Origin: Amia ocellicauda
Lineage: Eukaryota; Chordata; Actinopteri; Amiiformes; Amiidae
Assembly: GCF_036373705.1 (NCBI RefSeq)
Contig: NC_089869.1
Location: 10,675,676-10,739,675 of the forward strand
Direction of reading: 5' to 3'
DNA length: 64,000 nucleotides
Part shown: positions 22,761-36,500 of the stretch, in pieces
Numbering within the stretch: the first letter of the stretch is position 1
Layout of the letters: every line of letters begins with the position of its first letter
Notes under the pieces: generated by a model
Database searches by the model: none
Told to the model about the DNA's origin: nothing
What the model saw: only the letters and a program-made list of their open reading frames with translations
Position numbers and translations under genes: made by a program

Positions 22761-25700
22761 AAGTAAGCTGGCCGCAGTTGCACTGTCGGTTAGGGCGCTG
22801 GGAATAAAGGGAAGGAGTCGCCTGTGGAAACTGCATCCGTGTGCAACCATGTTGGCTCTACGTTGAGATGTCATTTACAACGGGATGCAGTGAAAAGGAA
22901 TTCATGAGGAAAATGACGTCCACTGGTATACTGTTATATGTAGTGCATACAATGACAATACATTCAAACTAATAACACTAAATGCATCTGTCCACATACT
23001 TGTCCATCTGTGTCCCAAGTACTTTACAAGTTTTAAATAGTATATATTATATTTGATTTGACTGTATTTAACAAATATGTTAATTGTAAATAAATAAATA
23101 GTGGGGCCCGGGGACGTGGCAGTGGAAGAGCCTTTGGACCACTTTACAACTACACCTAGTCACATGTATTGATACGTGTTTTACTTACATCCAAAACAAT
23201 ATATTTCTGTCTCTTTAATTCCAGTTTCAGCTTACTGCCCAACTATCCCCGAGTGTGAAACTTCTGCCATTATTACTTAGTGGTTTGGTATTCGAGGCCT
23301 AGATATGTCATTTCACAACAGCTCAGTTCGGTGAACTGTCAACCAGAAGAGCAAGACCCAGGATTGCAAATATTACTGAGCAAGCTAAAGCATCTGTTGG
23401 ACACAGGTAGGTTTTAGATGTATATGTAGCTAATTATATACAATTATCACATTTAGTTGAGGGCTTTACCCAAGCTGAGTGGCGTGGTCTGAGCACACAT
23501 GCAATGATCTACATGATCTGCAACAACGTCCCTTTTTAAGAATCTGCTCCTCATTTCAGCGAAAAACCAAAATAAGTTTCAGTTTATGGCATTAGTTTCA
23601 CTTTTACCTCATTTGCATGAGCTGTGTAGCTATAGACAGGCTGTTGAAGTGAAGACCAAAGTCAGGACATGAAAGATTAGGGGGAAAAGTATTGTGTGGA
23701 AAAGTAAATATACAAATTTATAATTGCAAATATCTGGTATAATCCAGGACAATTCCTGTATCTAGTTTCATTCACAGTTTTAAGTGTAACCTAATTCTCA
23801 TCCTGATACACTAAGGCTAACCCCCCAAAATAGCCAACTTAGATGACCTGATTGATCTGTTCAAATGGTCATGTTGGGACGAGTAGCTCACTATGAGTAC
23901 AGCTGATCATAAATAAAGGCTCCTTTTTAAAATGGCATTGAAGGGAAGTGTCACCTTGTCACCAATGCCCGACACAAACTTGGACTGCACATTAGGTTTC
24001 AGGTCTTTTAAATGTAGCTTATGTAATACCAGTGAATGATGTTTTTGTGGATTTATGTTTCCATTAGAAACATGGAAAAAAACGATGTATTAACCATTTA
24101 GTAAATGGCGTAATACTTTCACAATGTTTATGTCAAAAGGTATTTTAGCATCTTCATATTTGGGGATCTTGGGAACTCACCAATGAGGCAGGTGTGATTG
24201 CAGTTGCATGTCTAATAGTACTAATGAAAATTGAAGACTTGTTGTGGAGTGTAGGCCCATGACTTTAAGGTCTGTTTTTTCACCATAAGAGGATGCCAGA
24301 GCATCATGTAAAAATCACTGTGTCGAGATTAATTCTGCATTTGGCAATCACCACAGTTCCTCCAAGACAGAAGAATCGTACGAGGTGATGTTATTCCTCG
24401 TGATGGTTGCATCACTCTTACACAACTGAATACATAGAGCTTTCCTGAAAAAGTAATTTTTGTAATTTTAATAACATTTATTTGATAGAACCCCCAACAT
24501 TTTAACAAAACAACCATTTATTTTTGTGTGTGTAAATACTAGTGCTTTTGTGAAAGCACATGCAACGTCATATCATTGGTTCTCATCAAATTCTGTATTT
24601 TGTACAGACTTTTAAGTATCTATAATAAACTAGTATCCTTCATTACAACTGACTCTTGCTCTAATATCTACAATGTTCCCCCAGTGCTTTCACACCCATT
24701 AAATAAATACAGGATCTGTGTGCTGCAGGACTGTCTGCATGAGGTACCTAATAAATCTACGTGATTGCTCCATTTTGTGTTTGGCTTTTTACCTACGATT
24801 GTGTATGATTGGCCCAGTGTAAAAGCATATTAGTCCAAACCTTAGTATTATTATAATTGTAATATAAGTGTCAGCCACTTCTTGTTTCAGTTTTTTCTTA
24901 TTTGTAGTGTTAAAAGTGTTTACACCCAGAGTAATGGCATCTGCTAAGAAATAAATAATAAGAATTTATATTGTTTATGTTTTTGTTCTAAAACAGAAGT
25001 CTAAAACATTTTTTAAATGCAATGGCAGGAGAACAAAACAAGCTTTAACTTTGCACATTCAGGGCAGGTGTGACAAAATCCAAAGGGTGTGTATATGTGA
25101 TAGCAAGTGTGATCAGTAGAACTAATGAGCCACCACCCTCTCCAACTACACAGAGATTGTTTTAGGGGTGGTGGGCACTTACTTCTTGAGGAGGGGACAT
25201 TTTCTCACCTTATTTGCATTTATATGCTTTAGCAAACTTACAAAGCCGGTCACAGTTGTGCAGTGGTGATTTGCAATTCATTATATTAGTGTTAGAACTG
25301 GCCTTTTTAGAAAAGATATTTGCAAACAAATCTTAGTTTAGCCGCAATAGCACATTCATCTTAATTGTCAATACAAAAATAAAACTCAAAACTTGGGTAT
25401 CAATATACATGTAGGTAGCTAGTTTAGATCTCTGTTCCTTTTGTGGATGTAGAATGTATAACTTGCTTTACTGCAGTATGAATGATAGCTGTAAAACAAT
25501 GCAATGTTAGCTTTATGGGCATTTTTAAGCTGCTCTTTTTATTGTGAAACAATGTATGGCAAAGAGAAGCTGATTTGTCTACTCTGCAGCCTTCCTTAAG
25601 TCCTTGTATTTTGTTATATTTGGACACCTCGCTACAAGACAGACAGAAGGAAATCCCTATAATTCCTTATGACATATACCTGTTTCCACCTGTTGTCTAT

Positions 25701-26900
25701 GAGCTCTGAAAAGAACTAGTCCAGTGAATAGTTTAGAAAAGGCGGACACTCATTACAACTGTAACGTGCTAGCAAGTAGAAACAAGTCTAAATGCAAATG
25801 CTTTACAACCCATTTTGCATTTTTTTATTTCAGTTCATTGAAATGTACATTACCAGTGACCCTTAGCAGGTTGTTGTGGGTTTTGAAAAGAAACGGACAG
25901 AATGGAATTGTGATATTTGCTGTGTTATTTTCTTTCCAAGGGAAAATATATTGTCTTTGTTTACAGGATATGAGACCCCTGTGGAGGGCTTGTACTGGGT
26001 CCGCAAAAAATCTTGACCGACCCTACCTTTGCAAAGCCATACAAGACGGTCAACCTTGCTCTGTATCTCTTTTTCTTTCTCCTAATCATATTAGGTACAT
26101 CCCTTCACCGATGATGTGACATTGCCTGCCTTTTTCATGATTTCTCCAAGACATACACTAGGCCATTTTTGTTAGGGAAGTTTATATTGGTGTGTACCTT
26201 TTGCTTAACCCTTCTGTGAATCCTGTTTGTGCGCCCGCCTGGCTATTCTTCTACTCCACTCTCTTTTCCGTGAAGTGCGGGTAGTTAATGGAGAGTGACA
26301 TGCCTGTTAATGTCTAAAAAGGATTAGCTGAGGTTAGTTTGTTCAATGGGTTAAAGTACTTACATCATCAGGCACAGAGTTATATCTGGCTTGGGTCAGG
26401 ACTGAAATAAACTCGGTGATTCATGTCTAGAGAGTCGATGAAAAAGGCATGGCTACTGTAGTAAGAGTAAGTTTAAATTCCTTTCTTTGCAGCCCAGTTG
26501 ACCGTGGGCTCAGGAAGCAAAGAGAGACCGAGGACTGTTGAGGGTGTATTGACAATTTAATGATTGTTATTATAGTAGGCAAACTCAAAACCAACCAATA
26601 GTGGTAATTACATGGTACAGGTGTCAGAATTAGTGCTTCAAAGTAGCGTACCAAGAATGCTATACGTGTCAATCCTGACCAAACAACGTCAGGTGTGAGA
26701 GGTTACAGACCCCACAGTGTCATTGTTTGGCCTCAACTTAATGACTTTAGTAATCCCAAACTGCATGTCATAACAAGGTATTAGGGATTGTCTTTAGCTT
26801 TGTAATGCCGTGTCATTTAACTGTAATGTTCTGAGTATTCTTTGTGTTCGGAGCTTGAAAACCTGTTTGGAAATAAAGATTCTGCTGTTTAATTCTGGAT
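22700..26900 (+). other. Possible + strand transcript, short ORF or non-coding
   Basis: Splice-like signals line up on the + strand: a donor GTAAGC at 22763; an exon-like block 23225-23406 ending ACACAG|GTAGGT; an acceptor TTTGTTTACAG at 25966; and AATAAA at about 26873. Joining 23406 to 25967 gives an open tail reading QILLSKLKHLLDTGYETPVE followed by GLYWVRKKS and a stop, but no ATG is found in that frame in the middle exon. I do not recognise the protein. It may be a small protein with its start in exon 1, or a non-coding divergent transcript of the elongase promoter. Confidence 0.3.
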
Positions 26901-28233
26901 CCCCTTTTCATGTGTTAGAGTATCAAGCAGTGGTGATATGGAATAACTGTAAGATAATGTCAATTTAAATGATTTTTCTTATCCATGAAATGTGTCAGTT
27001 TATAGCTTCTAACTGATTTTAGATTAGGCCTACTTCAGAAAGCTATTGCTTGGTGAAAGGGCCCTCTTTTTCTCTCTATGTAAAATACATGGCAGAGAAG
27101 ACAACAAATATCTGTCTTACAGTCAGGGGAAAATGTCTATTAAAACTGTTTTTACTGGTCGTAGATGTCAGTTATTGAAACCCTGAAACCCATGTAACTT
27201 CCCAACTGTGTATAACAACTTAAAACCATTTTAGAATGCTTACTCACTCCTCGTTACTATGACTGACGTTTGTGTTGTGTTCCAACTTGCATTTAAAAAG
27301 CTCCTTATCTGTAGTGTCCACCCAACTTTAATTGTGTAAAGAGACGTGTTTAAGGCTTTTTTTTTTCCACGTACAACTTCCTTGTGTTTACAAAGTGATT
27401 GGTCTCAGGTTGGTAAATATAACAATCTGTGTTAAAGGACACATGCTATTAAATCCTGGATGAGATCAAATATAGGATGAAAAACGAAAAGCTTTCTTTA
27501 TGCTGATTTGAGCTGTGAAACACATTTAGCCTACATAATTAACTGCATGCATTCCAATAATGATCATCTAGATTTCCAATAAGAATATGAAGGTGTTTAT
27601 AAGCAGCAGGATCATTCACTTTATTATTGAGTTTAATTGTTACTGAATGGGTGTTTTTACTCTAAGGTAACAATAATAGTGGGGTATGTTAATAAATCCT
27701 GTTCCTTAATGTTGGACAACTCCCAGGCCATTACCAAATTCCTGTTTCTGTATTGTGTAAATCCTGCATCTGTGAAGCAATTACTTAAGACATGCATACA
27801 AACCTAGTGCATGGCAAGAACCAGTCTGCAGCCTGTTCTGCAATTGTGCAGTCATTTAAGAAGGGATCTCACAGACTTCAACAGCTAAGTGTTCATTAAT
27901 AAAGTGTTTTAACTTGCCCTTCTACAATTTTACTCAGAAACAAATCTGTCTGCCCATTACTTTATAACTTTAGTAGTTAATAAATCAAATTGAAGTAAAA
28001 CATGCTATTATCACCAAGACTATTCAAATTGAAGAGTCCTTACTGACACTATGCTGTATAACATAACGCTCTCTTAGAAACAGTATATCAATTATAACAT
28101 TAGCTGCAAATACCCCATCTGTAATCTGTGCTGTAGTGTAAATCAGAAATCCTTTTCCATTAGGTGATCCCTTAATGCTAGTAGTTCATACTCATTATTA
28201 AGAGCTAGTAGTTAATCCATTATTAAGATCACA

Positions 28234-28291
<58 letters not shown>

Positions 28292-28652
28292 AATCTGGTA
28301 TAATTATTATAATTAAAATATATATACTCCACTTATATTTGACATTTAAGCATCTTTTAGTATCATCCTTTTCATTTGCAGTGTTTAACTGAATAACTAT
28401 ATGTGTGTGCCACATGCTATTTGTGTTTCTTTTCCCTGCAGCACTAATATATGATGCTGTGATGATGATGTTTCACTACAGAAAAGGGTGTTTCTACTTT
28501 ACAACAAATCCATTTTATTGTTTCACAGAACAGGTCAATGACAGCAATGAGCTTGTATTATTGTTTCCACCCCTGAGACAAAGAGGAACTAGATTAGTTA
28601 AAAAAATATATGATTCTGTTTGCTCGTTTGGAAAAGTAGGTCCCTGTATATA
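26901..28652. other. Spacer, no gene seen
   Basis: AT-rich sequence with short open frames only. It contains the long TA microsatellite at 28237-28288 and nothing else I can assign. Confidence 0.6.
28237..28288. repeat. (AT)n microsatellite
   Basis: An uninterrupted AT run of 26 units, about 360 bp left of the second DD36E transposon. TA-rich runs are natural targets of TA-specific transposons, but this element did not insert inside the run. Confidence 0.95.
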
Positions 28653-29867
28653 CACTCACCTGAAGGATTATTAGGAACACCATACTAATACTGTGTTTGA
28701 CCCCCTTTCGCCTTCAGAACTGCCTTAATTCTACGTGGCATTGATTCAACAAGGTGCTGAAAGCATTCTTTAGAAATGTTGGCCCATATTGATAGGATAG
28801 CATCTTGCAGTTGATGGAGATTTGTGGGATGCACATCCAGGGCACGAAGCTCCCGTTCCACCACATCCCAAAGATGCTCTATTGGGTTGAGATCTGGTGA
28901 CTGTGGGGGCCAGTTTAGTACAGTGAACTCATTGTCATGTTCAAGAAACCAATTTGAAATGATTCGACCTTTGTGACATTATCCTGCTGGAAGTAGCCAT
29001 CAGAGGATGGGTACATGGTGGTCATAAAGGGATGGACATGGTCAGAAACAATGCTCAGGTAGGCCGTGGCATTTAAACGATGCCCAATTGGCACTAAGGG
29101 GCCTAAAGTGTGCCAAGAAAACATCCCCCACACCATTACACCACCACCACCAGCCTGCACAGTGGTAACAAGGCATGATGGATCCATGTTCTCATTCTGT
29201 TTACGCCAAATTCTGACTCTACCATCTGAATGTCTCAACAGAAATCGAGACTCATCAGACCAGGCAACAACTGTCAACTGCTTCAACTGTCCAAATTTGG
29301 TGAGCTTGTGCAAATTGTAGCCTCTTTTTCCTATTTGTAGTGGAGATGAGTGGTACCCGGTGGGGTCTTCTGCTGTTGTAGCCCATGCGCCTCAAGGTTG
29401 TACGTGTTGTGGCTTCACAAATGCTTTGCTGCATACCTCGGTTGTAACGAGTGGTTATTTCAGTCAAAGTTGCTCTTCTATCAGCTTGAATCAGTCGGCC
29501 CATTCTCCTCTGACCTCTAGCATCAACAAGGCATTTTCGCCCACAGGACTGCCGCATACTGGATGTTTTTCCCTTTTCACACCATTCTTTGTAAACCCTA
29601 GAAATGGTTGTGCGTGAAAATCCCAGTAACTGAGCAGATTGTGAAATACTCAGACCGGCCCGTCTGGCACCAACAACCATGCCACGCTCAAAATTGCTTA
29701 AATCACCTTTCTTTCCCATTCAGACATTCAGTTTGGAGTTCAGGAGATTGTCTTGACCAGGACCACACCCCTAAATGCATTGAAGCAACTGCCATGTGAT
29801 TGGTTGGTTAGATAATTGCATTAATGAGAAATTGAACAGGTGTTCCTAATAATTCTTTAGGTGAGTG
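28653..29867 (-). mobile_element. Tc1/mariner DD36E element, second copy, inverted and defective
   Basis: The terminal repeats match those of the element at 5924-7144 (one changed base near each end: CCTGAAGG on the left, AATTCTTTAG on the right) and are flanked by TA. The element is 1,215 bp and lies in the opposite orientation to the first copy. Most of the interior is nearly identical to that copy, so both probably inserted recently in evolutionary terms. Confidence 0.95.
28685..29719 (-). pseudogene. DD36E transposase pseudogene
   Basis: The frame opens at 29719 (MGKKGDLSNFERGMVVGARR) and stays intact through the helix-turn-helix region. The sequence is then rearranged just before the first catalytic motif: the stretch corresponding to EDWKKV is replaced by VEAVDSC-like sequence and the frame shifts. 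The VAWSDESRF motif continues in another frame from 29313. A deletion of about 8 bp at the QQDNAPCH motif shifts the frame again, near 28975. It therefore encodes no working enzyme, though its ends look intact enough to be mobilised by a working enzyme. Confidence 0.92.
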
Positions 29868-32800
29868 TATAATATTGTACCAAGAATGCTGTGATTGTTT
29901 TTTTACGGTGTTAGTTAAAATTAGGGAAAAGTGGAACCTAAAAACACATTAAAAAGAGTGATTGAATTGCTGGGTTTTGTTCTGAGGAAACACTGCAGGC
30001 CCAGTCAGGAGAGAGAGAGTGTGAGCTGCTAATAGGACAATATAAAGGCATACCGACCGGTCTGTGTGTACAGTTTAGCACTGAAGCCACAGATAGGTGC
30101 ATTTCATTTTATCCTGTTTAAGACTGCAACCCTAATCCGCCAAACGTACAAGCATGCAGGCGGCGCCCAGTTTACGGCTAACCAAACAGAACTGAGCATC
30201 TGACTAATAAAGCACCAGGCTACACCTTAGATTAAGGACAACTCCAGACAAAACTCTTTAGTGATCAGACACTGGGTGGAATCAGTGGGAGGTTTTGTTT
30301 TTTTAAGAAAAGGGGCATAGGGCATAATTGTATTCTCAGTGTTTACAGCAGGTTTGTCTTCAATTTGATTAGTGGGAAGTTTGTCTCCTGTCTATTAGTG
30401 GCATAAACTGACATTGACAAGCGTGGCATGACAAAATTGGAGAGATAACACCCTCCCGTACAGATAGGAAAGTTTTCTTCTCATTTCATCAAACAAACGT
30501 TGAGCTCAGGTCATGTCAGTTTGAGTCGTATATGAAAGCCTATAAAATCACCCACAAACTGAGACCAATCCGAGATTGACCCTTGCTCAGTGTTCTATAT
30601 CATAAAAATAAATCATGTACACTAGTTGTGTTATGCAGAGAGTGGGTAAGAGGTTGCACAGATCAATATCCACATTGAAATGATTTTGATTCTTAAATTA
30701 TATTAAAACGTGGGCTTTGAATGGAACCAGGTATTTATTGAATTCAGTTCATGCTGGCCTAACAGCTCGTATAGTTTAATGAAATGCTATAAAGTTTTCT
30801 CTCCTTAAAATTTGACTTTAATGCCAAAAGGAATCAAGAGTTTGGCTCTAAAACTCCAGCCTGGCTTTCCATTTTTAAAAATGTGTGGTAGTGGAGGAGG
30901 AGGGGGTGACTGCAGAAATACCAAGCTCTTGCTGTAGTCAAACAATTAAAAAACAGACCAGTTGAGAGATGTACATTATTGTCATATTATTGCGAGCACT
31001 TATTGGAGTAAATATTCTTGCTCAAAGGGATTGTGGTTTTCCTCAGAACCTCCAAGCTTCACCAAAATGTTCTCAGCTGCTAGTGTTTTTTTTCAATTGG
31101 TATTTTAAGTATTTTAAGTACACGTCAGTTCAGGTTTGTGTACAGATACACTAGTCACTCATCTCGAGTTGTCTATTGTAGATTTAATGACAATGTGATT
31201 GTACATGAATGTATGAAGTAACTGGACAGTTGTTATTCTCGAATAACGTGCTATAATAATAGGCTCCAGAAGAGACAAATATCAACCATACCCTCTTTTT
31301 AACTCTGCTTATTTATTTAAAACCATTATGGAATATGTTTTCAGAATTCCTGTTCTTATTTTATAATTTGCTCATCCTTTACATTGAATTGTGTTGCTAT
31401 TTCATGTATTGTGATTTTCAACTCTTGTGAATCGTTTTTAATGTAAAGAAGTGTACAAAAGTATTGTTGGCCTAAGAACTTTTTATTTTATTTTATTACA
31501 CCTCTGTAGAGGAAGTCAGCAATGGATGTAAATGCTGTGGAGCCCTCTAGTGGTGTAACTGCAGCATTGCTAACGAAAACCAGCCAGACACATGGGAGCC
31601 CCTTCCCAGTGAGTGTGGACTACATTATATATACACACTGTGCTGTCCAGTGTGTGTGTGTGTGTATTATAGGAATTGTCAGCACACATTCTGATATTGT
31701 TCTTGTTTGGGGTAAAAAAGCCTTCATATTCAAGGCTCGATTGTAATACATACATTGAAATAGTTCAGATATGAAACCATAGTTTTACATCAGTAAAATC
31801 TAAGTAAACAAAGACACTTAAAATTAGTAAAGCAATCATTAAAGACAATGACGCACTTACATGCCTGGAAACTAAAGGCTTGACCTTCATATAAAATAAC
31901 ATACCATTGCATACAATCATAAACAAACTTTGCAGATAGAGAATGTATTTTGTTCTTATTTTCACTACTGTGACGTACATTATGTAGGAGTCAAAAGGGG
32001 AAATGCGCAAAATGATTAAAATCTTTGCGATTTACTTTAACCAAGTATTCCAGAGACCTCAGCAACAATTGCACAAATGTGTCCTTCGTGAACTCATCTA
32101 ATGATATCAGTCTGTACTGAGACTTGAAGTAATTAAGTGAAAGTGCAGGGAAGATGTCTTGGACAGTGCATGCGACATAGCTGACCGTTTTATCCAAAAG
32201 ATAACTTGGCACGGACAGACGTTCGCAGATCTTTCATAGTGGAACAAACGAAAGCCTTGGTAAACAGTTTCTGTGTTCATGAAGAGTGAGACTTTGGGCA
32301 GCTTTAGTCTTCGCTCTTCCCTTCAGTGGATCAAGTTCACAGTAAGGTCTCTCTCACAGGAAAAAACACAAGGCAAACCTGGTAGAAGACATTACTGCCC
32401 AGCCCCCGTCACCGCTTCAGGTGAGGCAATGCCTTTTTATACTGCTGTGTCAACCGCCATCCTGTTTGCATTGTAACCCACATAATGCCTCACCAGAACG
32501 CAGCCACATTTATGATCTTAAAGGGGAGGGTCTTTTTACACTCATTCACAATAACCTTTAGTCTCTTCATAAACTTTACAGGGTTTTCCCTGCAATTAGT
32601 TGTAATTGTAATCTGAAGTGATGGCAAACTATTTCATAAGATTCTCGAGGTCTAGTGCACACCTTTCTAAAGTAACTTTTCTGTACCTCTCACAATACAC
32701 GATTATCTGTATTTGACAAATTACCTTGCTTCAGGATGTTTGTTATGTGCATGGTCACTAATGATCCCATAAGAGTTGCCTGTTACTGTTCTTACCTGTT

Positions 32801-32880
32801 AACGTGTTTTTTGAGTTCTGAATTCGGGCATGATCAGTTATAATGTTCAATTAGTGAAATAAATTGCATTTTTTATCAAG
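29868..32880. other. Spacer between DD36E copy and UGT8-like gene
   Basis: About 3 kb without a defendable exon. An acceptor-like sequence at 31508 is followed by a short open frame (MDVNAVEPSSGVTAALLTKT) that ends at a GT run; I could not link it to any gene. The rest is AT-rich single-copy-looking DNA. Confidence 0.5.
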
Positions 32881-32881
32881 T

Positions 32882-32887
32882 TTTATT
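32882..32887 (-). terminator. Candidate polyadenylation signal of the UGT8-like gene
   Basis: AATAAA on the - strand (AACAAATAAAACTTG context) lies about 650 bp beyond the UGT8-like stop codon and is the nearest convincing canonical signal I noticed. Confidence 0.5.
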
Positions 32888-33540
32888 TGTTTACAATGAC
32901 ACAAAGGAACCAATATATTAATTCAATTCACATCCATAAACAATGTCCATCATATGAAATGCATGTGGAATTAAGACCCCAAATCAAAGTAGTTTTAAAC
33001 TTGGTGACTGGAGCACAGCAATCTAAACGTGGAGATGATGTCGTTGCCCGAATACGCATCACCGTTACCACCTCGTAGCTTTGCGAGTCCCCATCCGACA
33101 CTCACAACTTGACAGGGCAAAATGAAAAGGAAAAAGAACATCGTCCCCTCTCATTTTGAGAAGCTTCTCACTCTGCTAGTAGTAAGCAGTTCATTTCTCT
33201 CTCCTTCTAGAAACTTACTGATCAGTGAACGCACAACACATTTAATTTCTGCTGTAAAACCTCCTGATGGAAGCGTATTGAAATGCAGCAATGGCCTTAT
33301 CTAACATTCTCCGCAGATGGGAAATCCCATCCAATGTGCAATAATATTAATAAGAAAAAAACCTTTGCAACGTGCTTAAGTTACAGAATGCAGAGGACAT
33401 GATTTAGTCTAAGATATCTGCTACTTCTGCATCACTAATCACATTCTTGTCCAGCCCCTAAGGACCCAGGTGTCATTACAATATTGCAGAAGAACTGTAA
33501 AATCATATCAGGAGCACATCTGTAGTCGGGCACATGCATT

Positions 33541-36500
33541 CTAGTCCCCTTTCTTTCCTCTCTCAGGGTGTCCATTCAGCAGTGTTGTGTGGGCTTGCAG
33601 GCTCCCCTTCGCTTCTATGATCTGCCCGTTTTTTCTAAACCTGCCACAAACTCTGCAGAGCAAATAGAAAACAGCCACCGTCACCACGGTGCAGAAAGCC
33701 AGCACATCCAGGAGGTAGTACTGGTAAGCGTACAAGTCGTAGGAAGCAGGGCGCAAATGCAGGGCCCCCTCATGTCTCAGAAGGTACTCGATCCAGTACA
33801 CAGTCCTGTTCAGAGGGTGCTCGGGATGGTCCCTTAAGATCCTGGAGAGATGGCCTGCCTTTTTCCTGTAGCTGGAGGAGACAAAATGCAGTTTGTAGTT
33901 ATTTGCCGGCCTCTCAGAAACGATCCTCAATGTGTTCTAAAAGGCTCATATCAGTGTGCTGTTTTCCTGTTCTTGTGTCCAAAGAAAGCAGGCCCTTTCA
34001 TCAAATGTGTGCTATGGTTTGCAATCTATAGATTTTAGCCATCTATACATTCATTTTCCCTATATAAAAGACCAGAATTATGTTTTTTTTTGTGTGTTCT
34101 AAAAGTCCCATGAATTTGATCACTAAAGTACCAGTTGTTAAATTCTATAGTGTGTGTTTTATTCCACAAATGTCTAGCTCCTTATATTGAGCCCCCCCTA
34201 CAAACATCTGTACCTCTGGACTAAACAGAAGCCTTCTCACTTGAGCATCTGCACCAGGTCCTGTGTGATGTCCTACACCAAGTAGGTGTTTGTGCTTAGT
34301 CAGTGTTGTGCTTGGTGTTTTATCCGAGTGCTAAGGCTGCTTATTTGAATGTGTCAGGACTCTGAAAGTAATTTGTGTAGGGGTATTAGGCTACAAAGTG
34401 CGTCTTTGCATTTCCTGGTAACTCAGCCCTGTCTGATGAGCGCACCAAACCCAGCCCTCTCACCTAGGTTGGTCCAGGACAGCCCTGATGGCCTGGTAGA
34501 AGCGCTCCTCAGTCAGAGCTGCCCAGTCCAAGTAGATGCCCATTCCTTTAGCCTGGACACGAGTGGCGATGTCGTACTGATCACCATATATTGGCATGCC
34601 AACCATGGGGACCCCATGATAGATGGCCTCATAAACTCCATTCAGACCACAGTGACTGACGAAAGCCAGAACCTTGGGGTGACCTGGACAGAAGAATCAA
34701 AGTTTATGTTTATTTCTCAATTCTTATTTGTACCCCCAGCTGCTTTGTTTACATAAAGTTTCAGTAATTATTGTTATTGTTACTTATGATCTCAGCTTCA
34801 AAGTTTAGATGGCATGCAAACATGTCAAGGGACATTGCTTCAGAGATTGCAGAAGTGCTTCTTAATGTCCTTCTATGTCTATGTGCCAGCATGTTCCTTC
34901 TAATATCTATGTGAAGCCATGCTTTGATGCAGATATTCCACCATGTTGGTTTCTGTGCTTTGGTGCCGTGTCAAAGCTGTTGGTTGTGAAACATTGAGGT
35001 GCTATGCTGTGTAATGGGGCAGCCTCCTCCCAGGCTGTGATGTGGGGGAAGGGTAGGGAGGAGGTCGACTGACACTCACCCAGTAAGTCATTCTGTGGGA
35101 TCCAGCCCGTGATGTGTGTGTTGCTGCCCAGAGCCTGGGGAGTCTCACCAAAATAACTGGAGGCAAGCAAACAGCAGGTCACAAAACGGGCATGCAGGCC
35201 ACCACTTAAGCCCGGGATACAGAACAGTGTCCTCTAGTGTCTCTATTTACACCTGTGTCTCAGAACCCTGGACTACAGAGACACGGTTAGTGAAAGTGAG
35301 TAGGCCAGAGAAGGCGCACAAGAGATCTTAATAGTGTCATTCGCATCAGTGTGAACTAATGCTGGGAATAGCAATACGATTCTGCCGTATAAGGCCTGAG
35401 GATTTTACGCACAACACAGTAGTGTAGAGATTTACAGAAAGATTAACAACAAATAAAAAGCATAAGTAACAAGGACATTTAAGCATTGATTTGACCATTT
35501 GTGCCATGTGGCTGTGTTATGTGCAGCATGCGGACCCTGCTTGGCCGTGCACCGCAGGAGAGGTGTTAGCGTTTGTCTGCCGTGATTCTAGTCCGATCAG
35601 CTCTGACACTGAAAGTCCTGCTCGTGGCTCTGTCTAAAATGTGTGTGTTTTGAGTTTGGACCTCACCTCCACATGACCTGTTCTGGCAGACGAGCAAAAG
35701 TGGCAGCCATCTTCTCCGCCAGGTCCCCCGGCAGTACCTGACCGGCCACTCCCAGAGAGACCAGGACCACGCCCCTCTGTGAACCCTCTACCCAGGAACG
35801 CAGCTCCTGACAGCAGACACAGACACCCAGGTGACCCAGCCGAACACACTCCCATTGCACAGCACAGAAGATACGCTTCAATACCGCCGAGTTTCCCCGG
35901 TTAACCAAAAGCTAATGTTAAGTCATGATTGAATGCCAACTCTTTCAAATTGACTGCAAATTTGGCTACCCCAAATTACGCAAAGCGTGTATCCATGAGC
36001 CAGCAGAACTGTTCAGATTGCTTCAGCAAAGGGAGTCTTATGTTGCAACACTGAACATTTACATTTACCCCACTGTACTGGTAGAATACCCCTTTCCTCA
36101 ATGCATCGGTCCAAAGATACTAGGACAAAGTGTTGCCTTGTTTTAAAAATAGTGCAGGCCCATCCTTATCTTTAATGACTGCTGTGGTCCCTTTGCTAGA
36201 AGGCATAATGTGACATTGCATGTACAGAGTAGTTTCTGTGCAGTGACAGGAACGGGTCTCGTTCTAATTTGCCATTTTCAAGTTCATCCCAGGAATATTC
36301 TGTGGAAACCAGGCCCTAAAATGATTTCTATCACTATTGTCATTGAACCACTGTGTTATACTGCAGCACACTGTCATTGTGTACCTTCTTCTGGCAGATA
36401 GGCCTTCACTATAAAACACAAGACGACATTATTTTGATAGTATAAAAGGTTAATTGTATGTCAAAAAAACACCTAAAAGGATATACTGTAATTGTTATTG

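Noticed and set aside
24920..24965. GGCATCTGCTAAGAAATAAATAATA, a SINE-like tail (also near 36500-36530)
   Set aside because: It resembles the tail of common fish SINEs (AAGCGTCTGCTAAATAAATAA), but only about 35 bp are recognisable and no head was found.
31508..31623. Exon-like block with acceptor and open frame MDVNAVEPSSGVTAALLTKT
   Set aside because: CCCTCTAGTGG-type words occur in fish repeats, there is no clear donor (CCCAG|TGAGTG lacks GT at the junction), and no partner exon was found.
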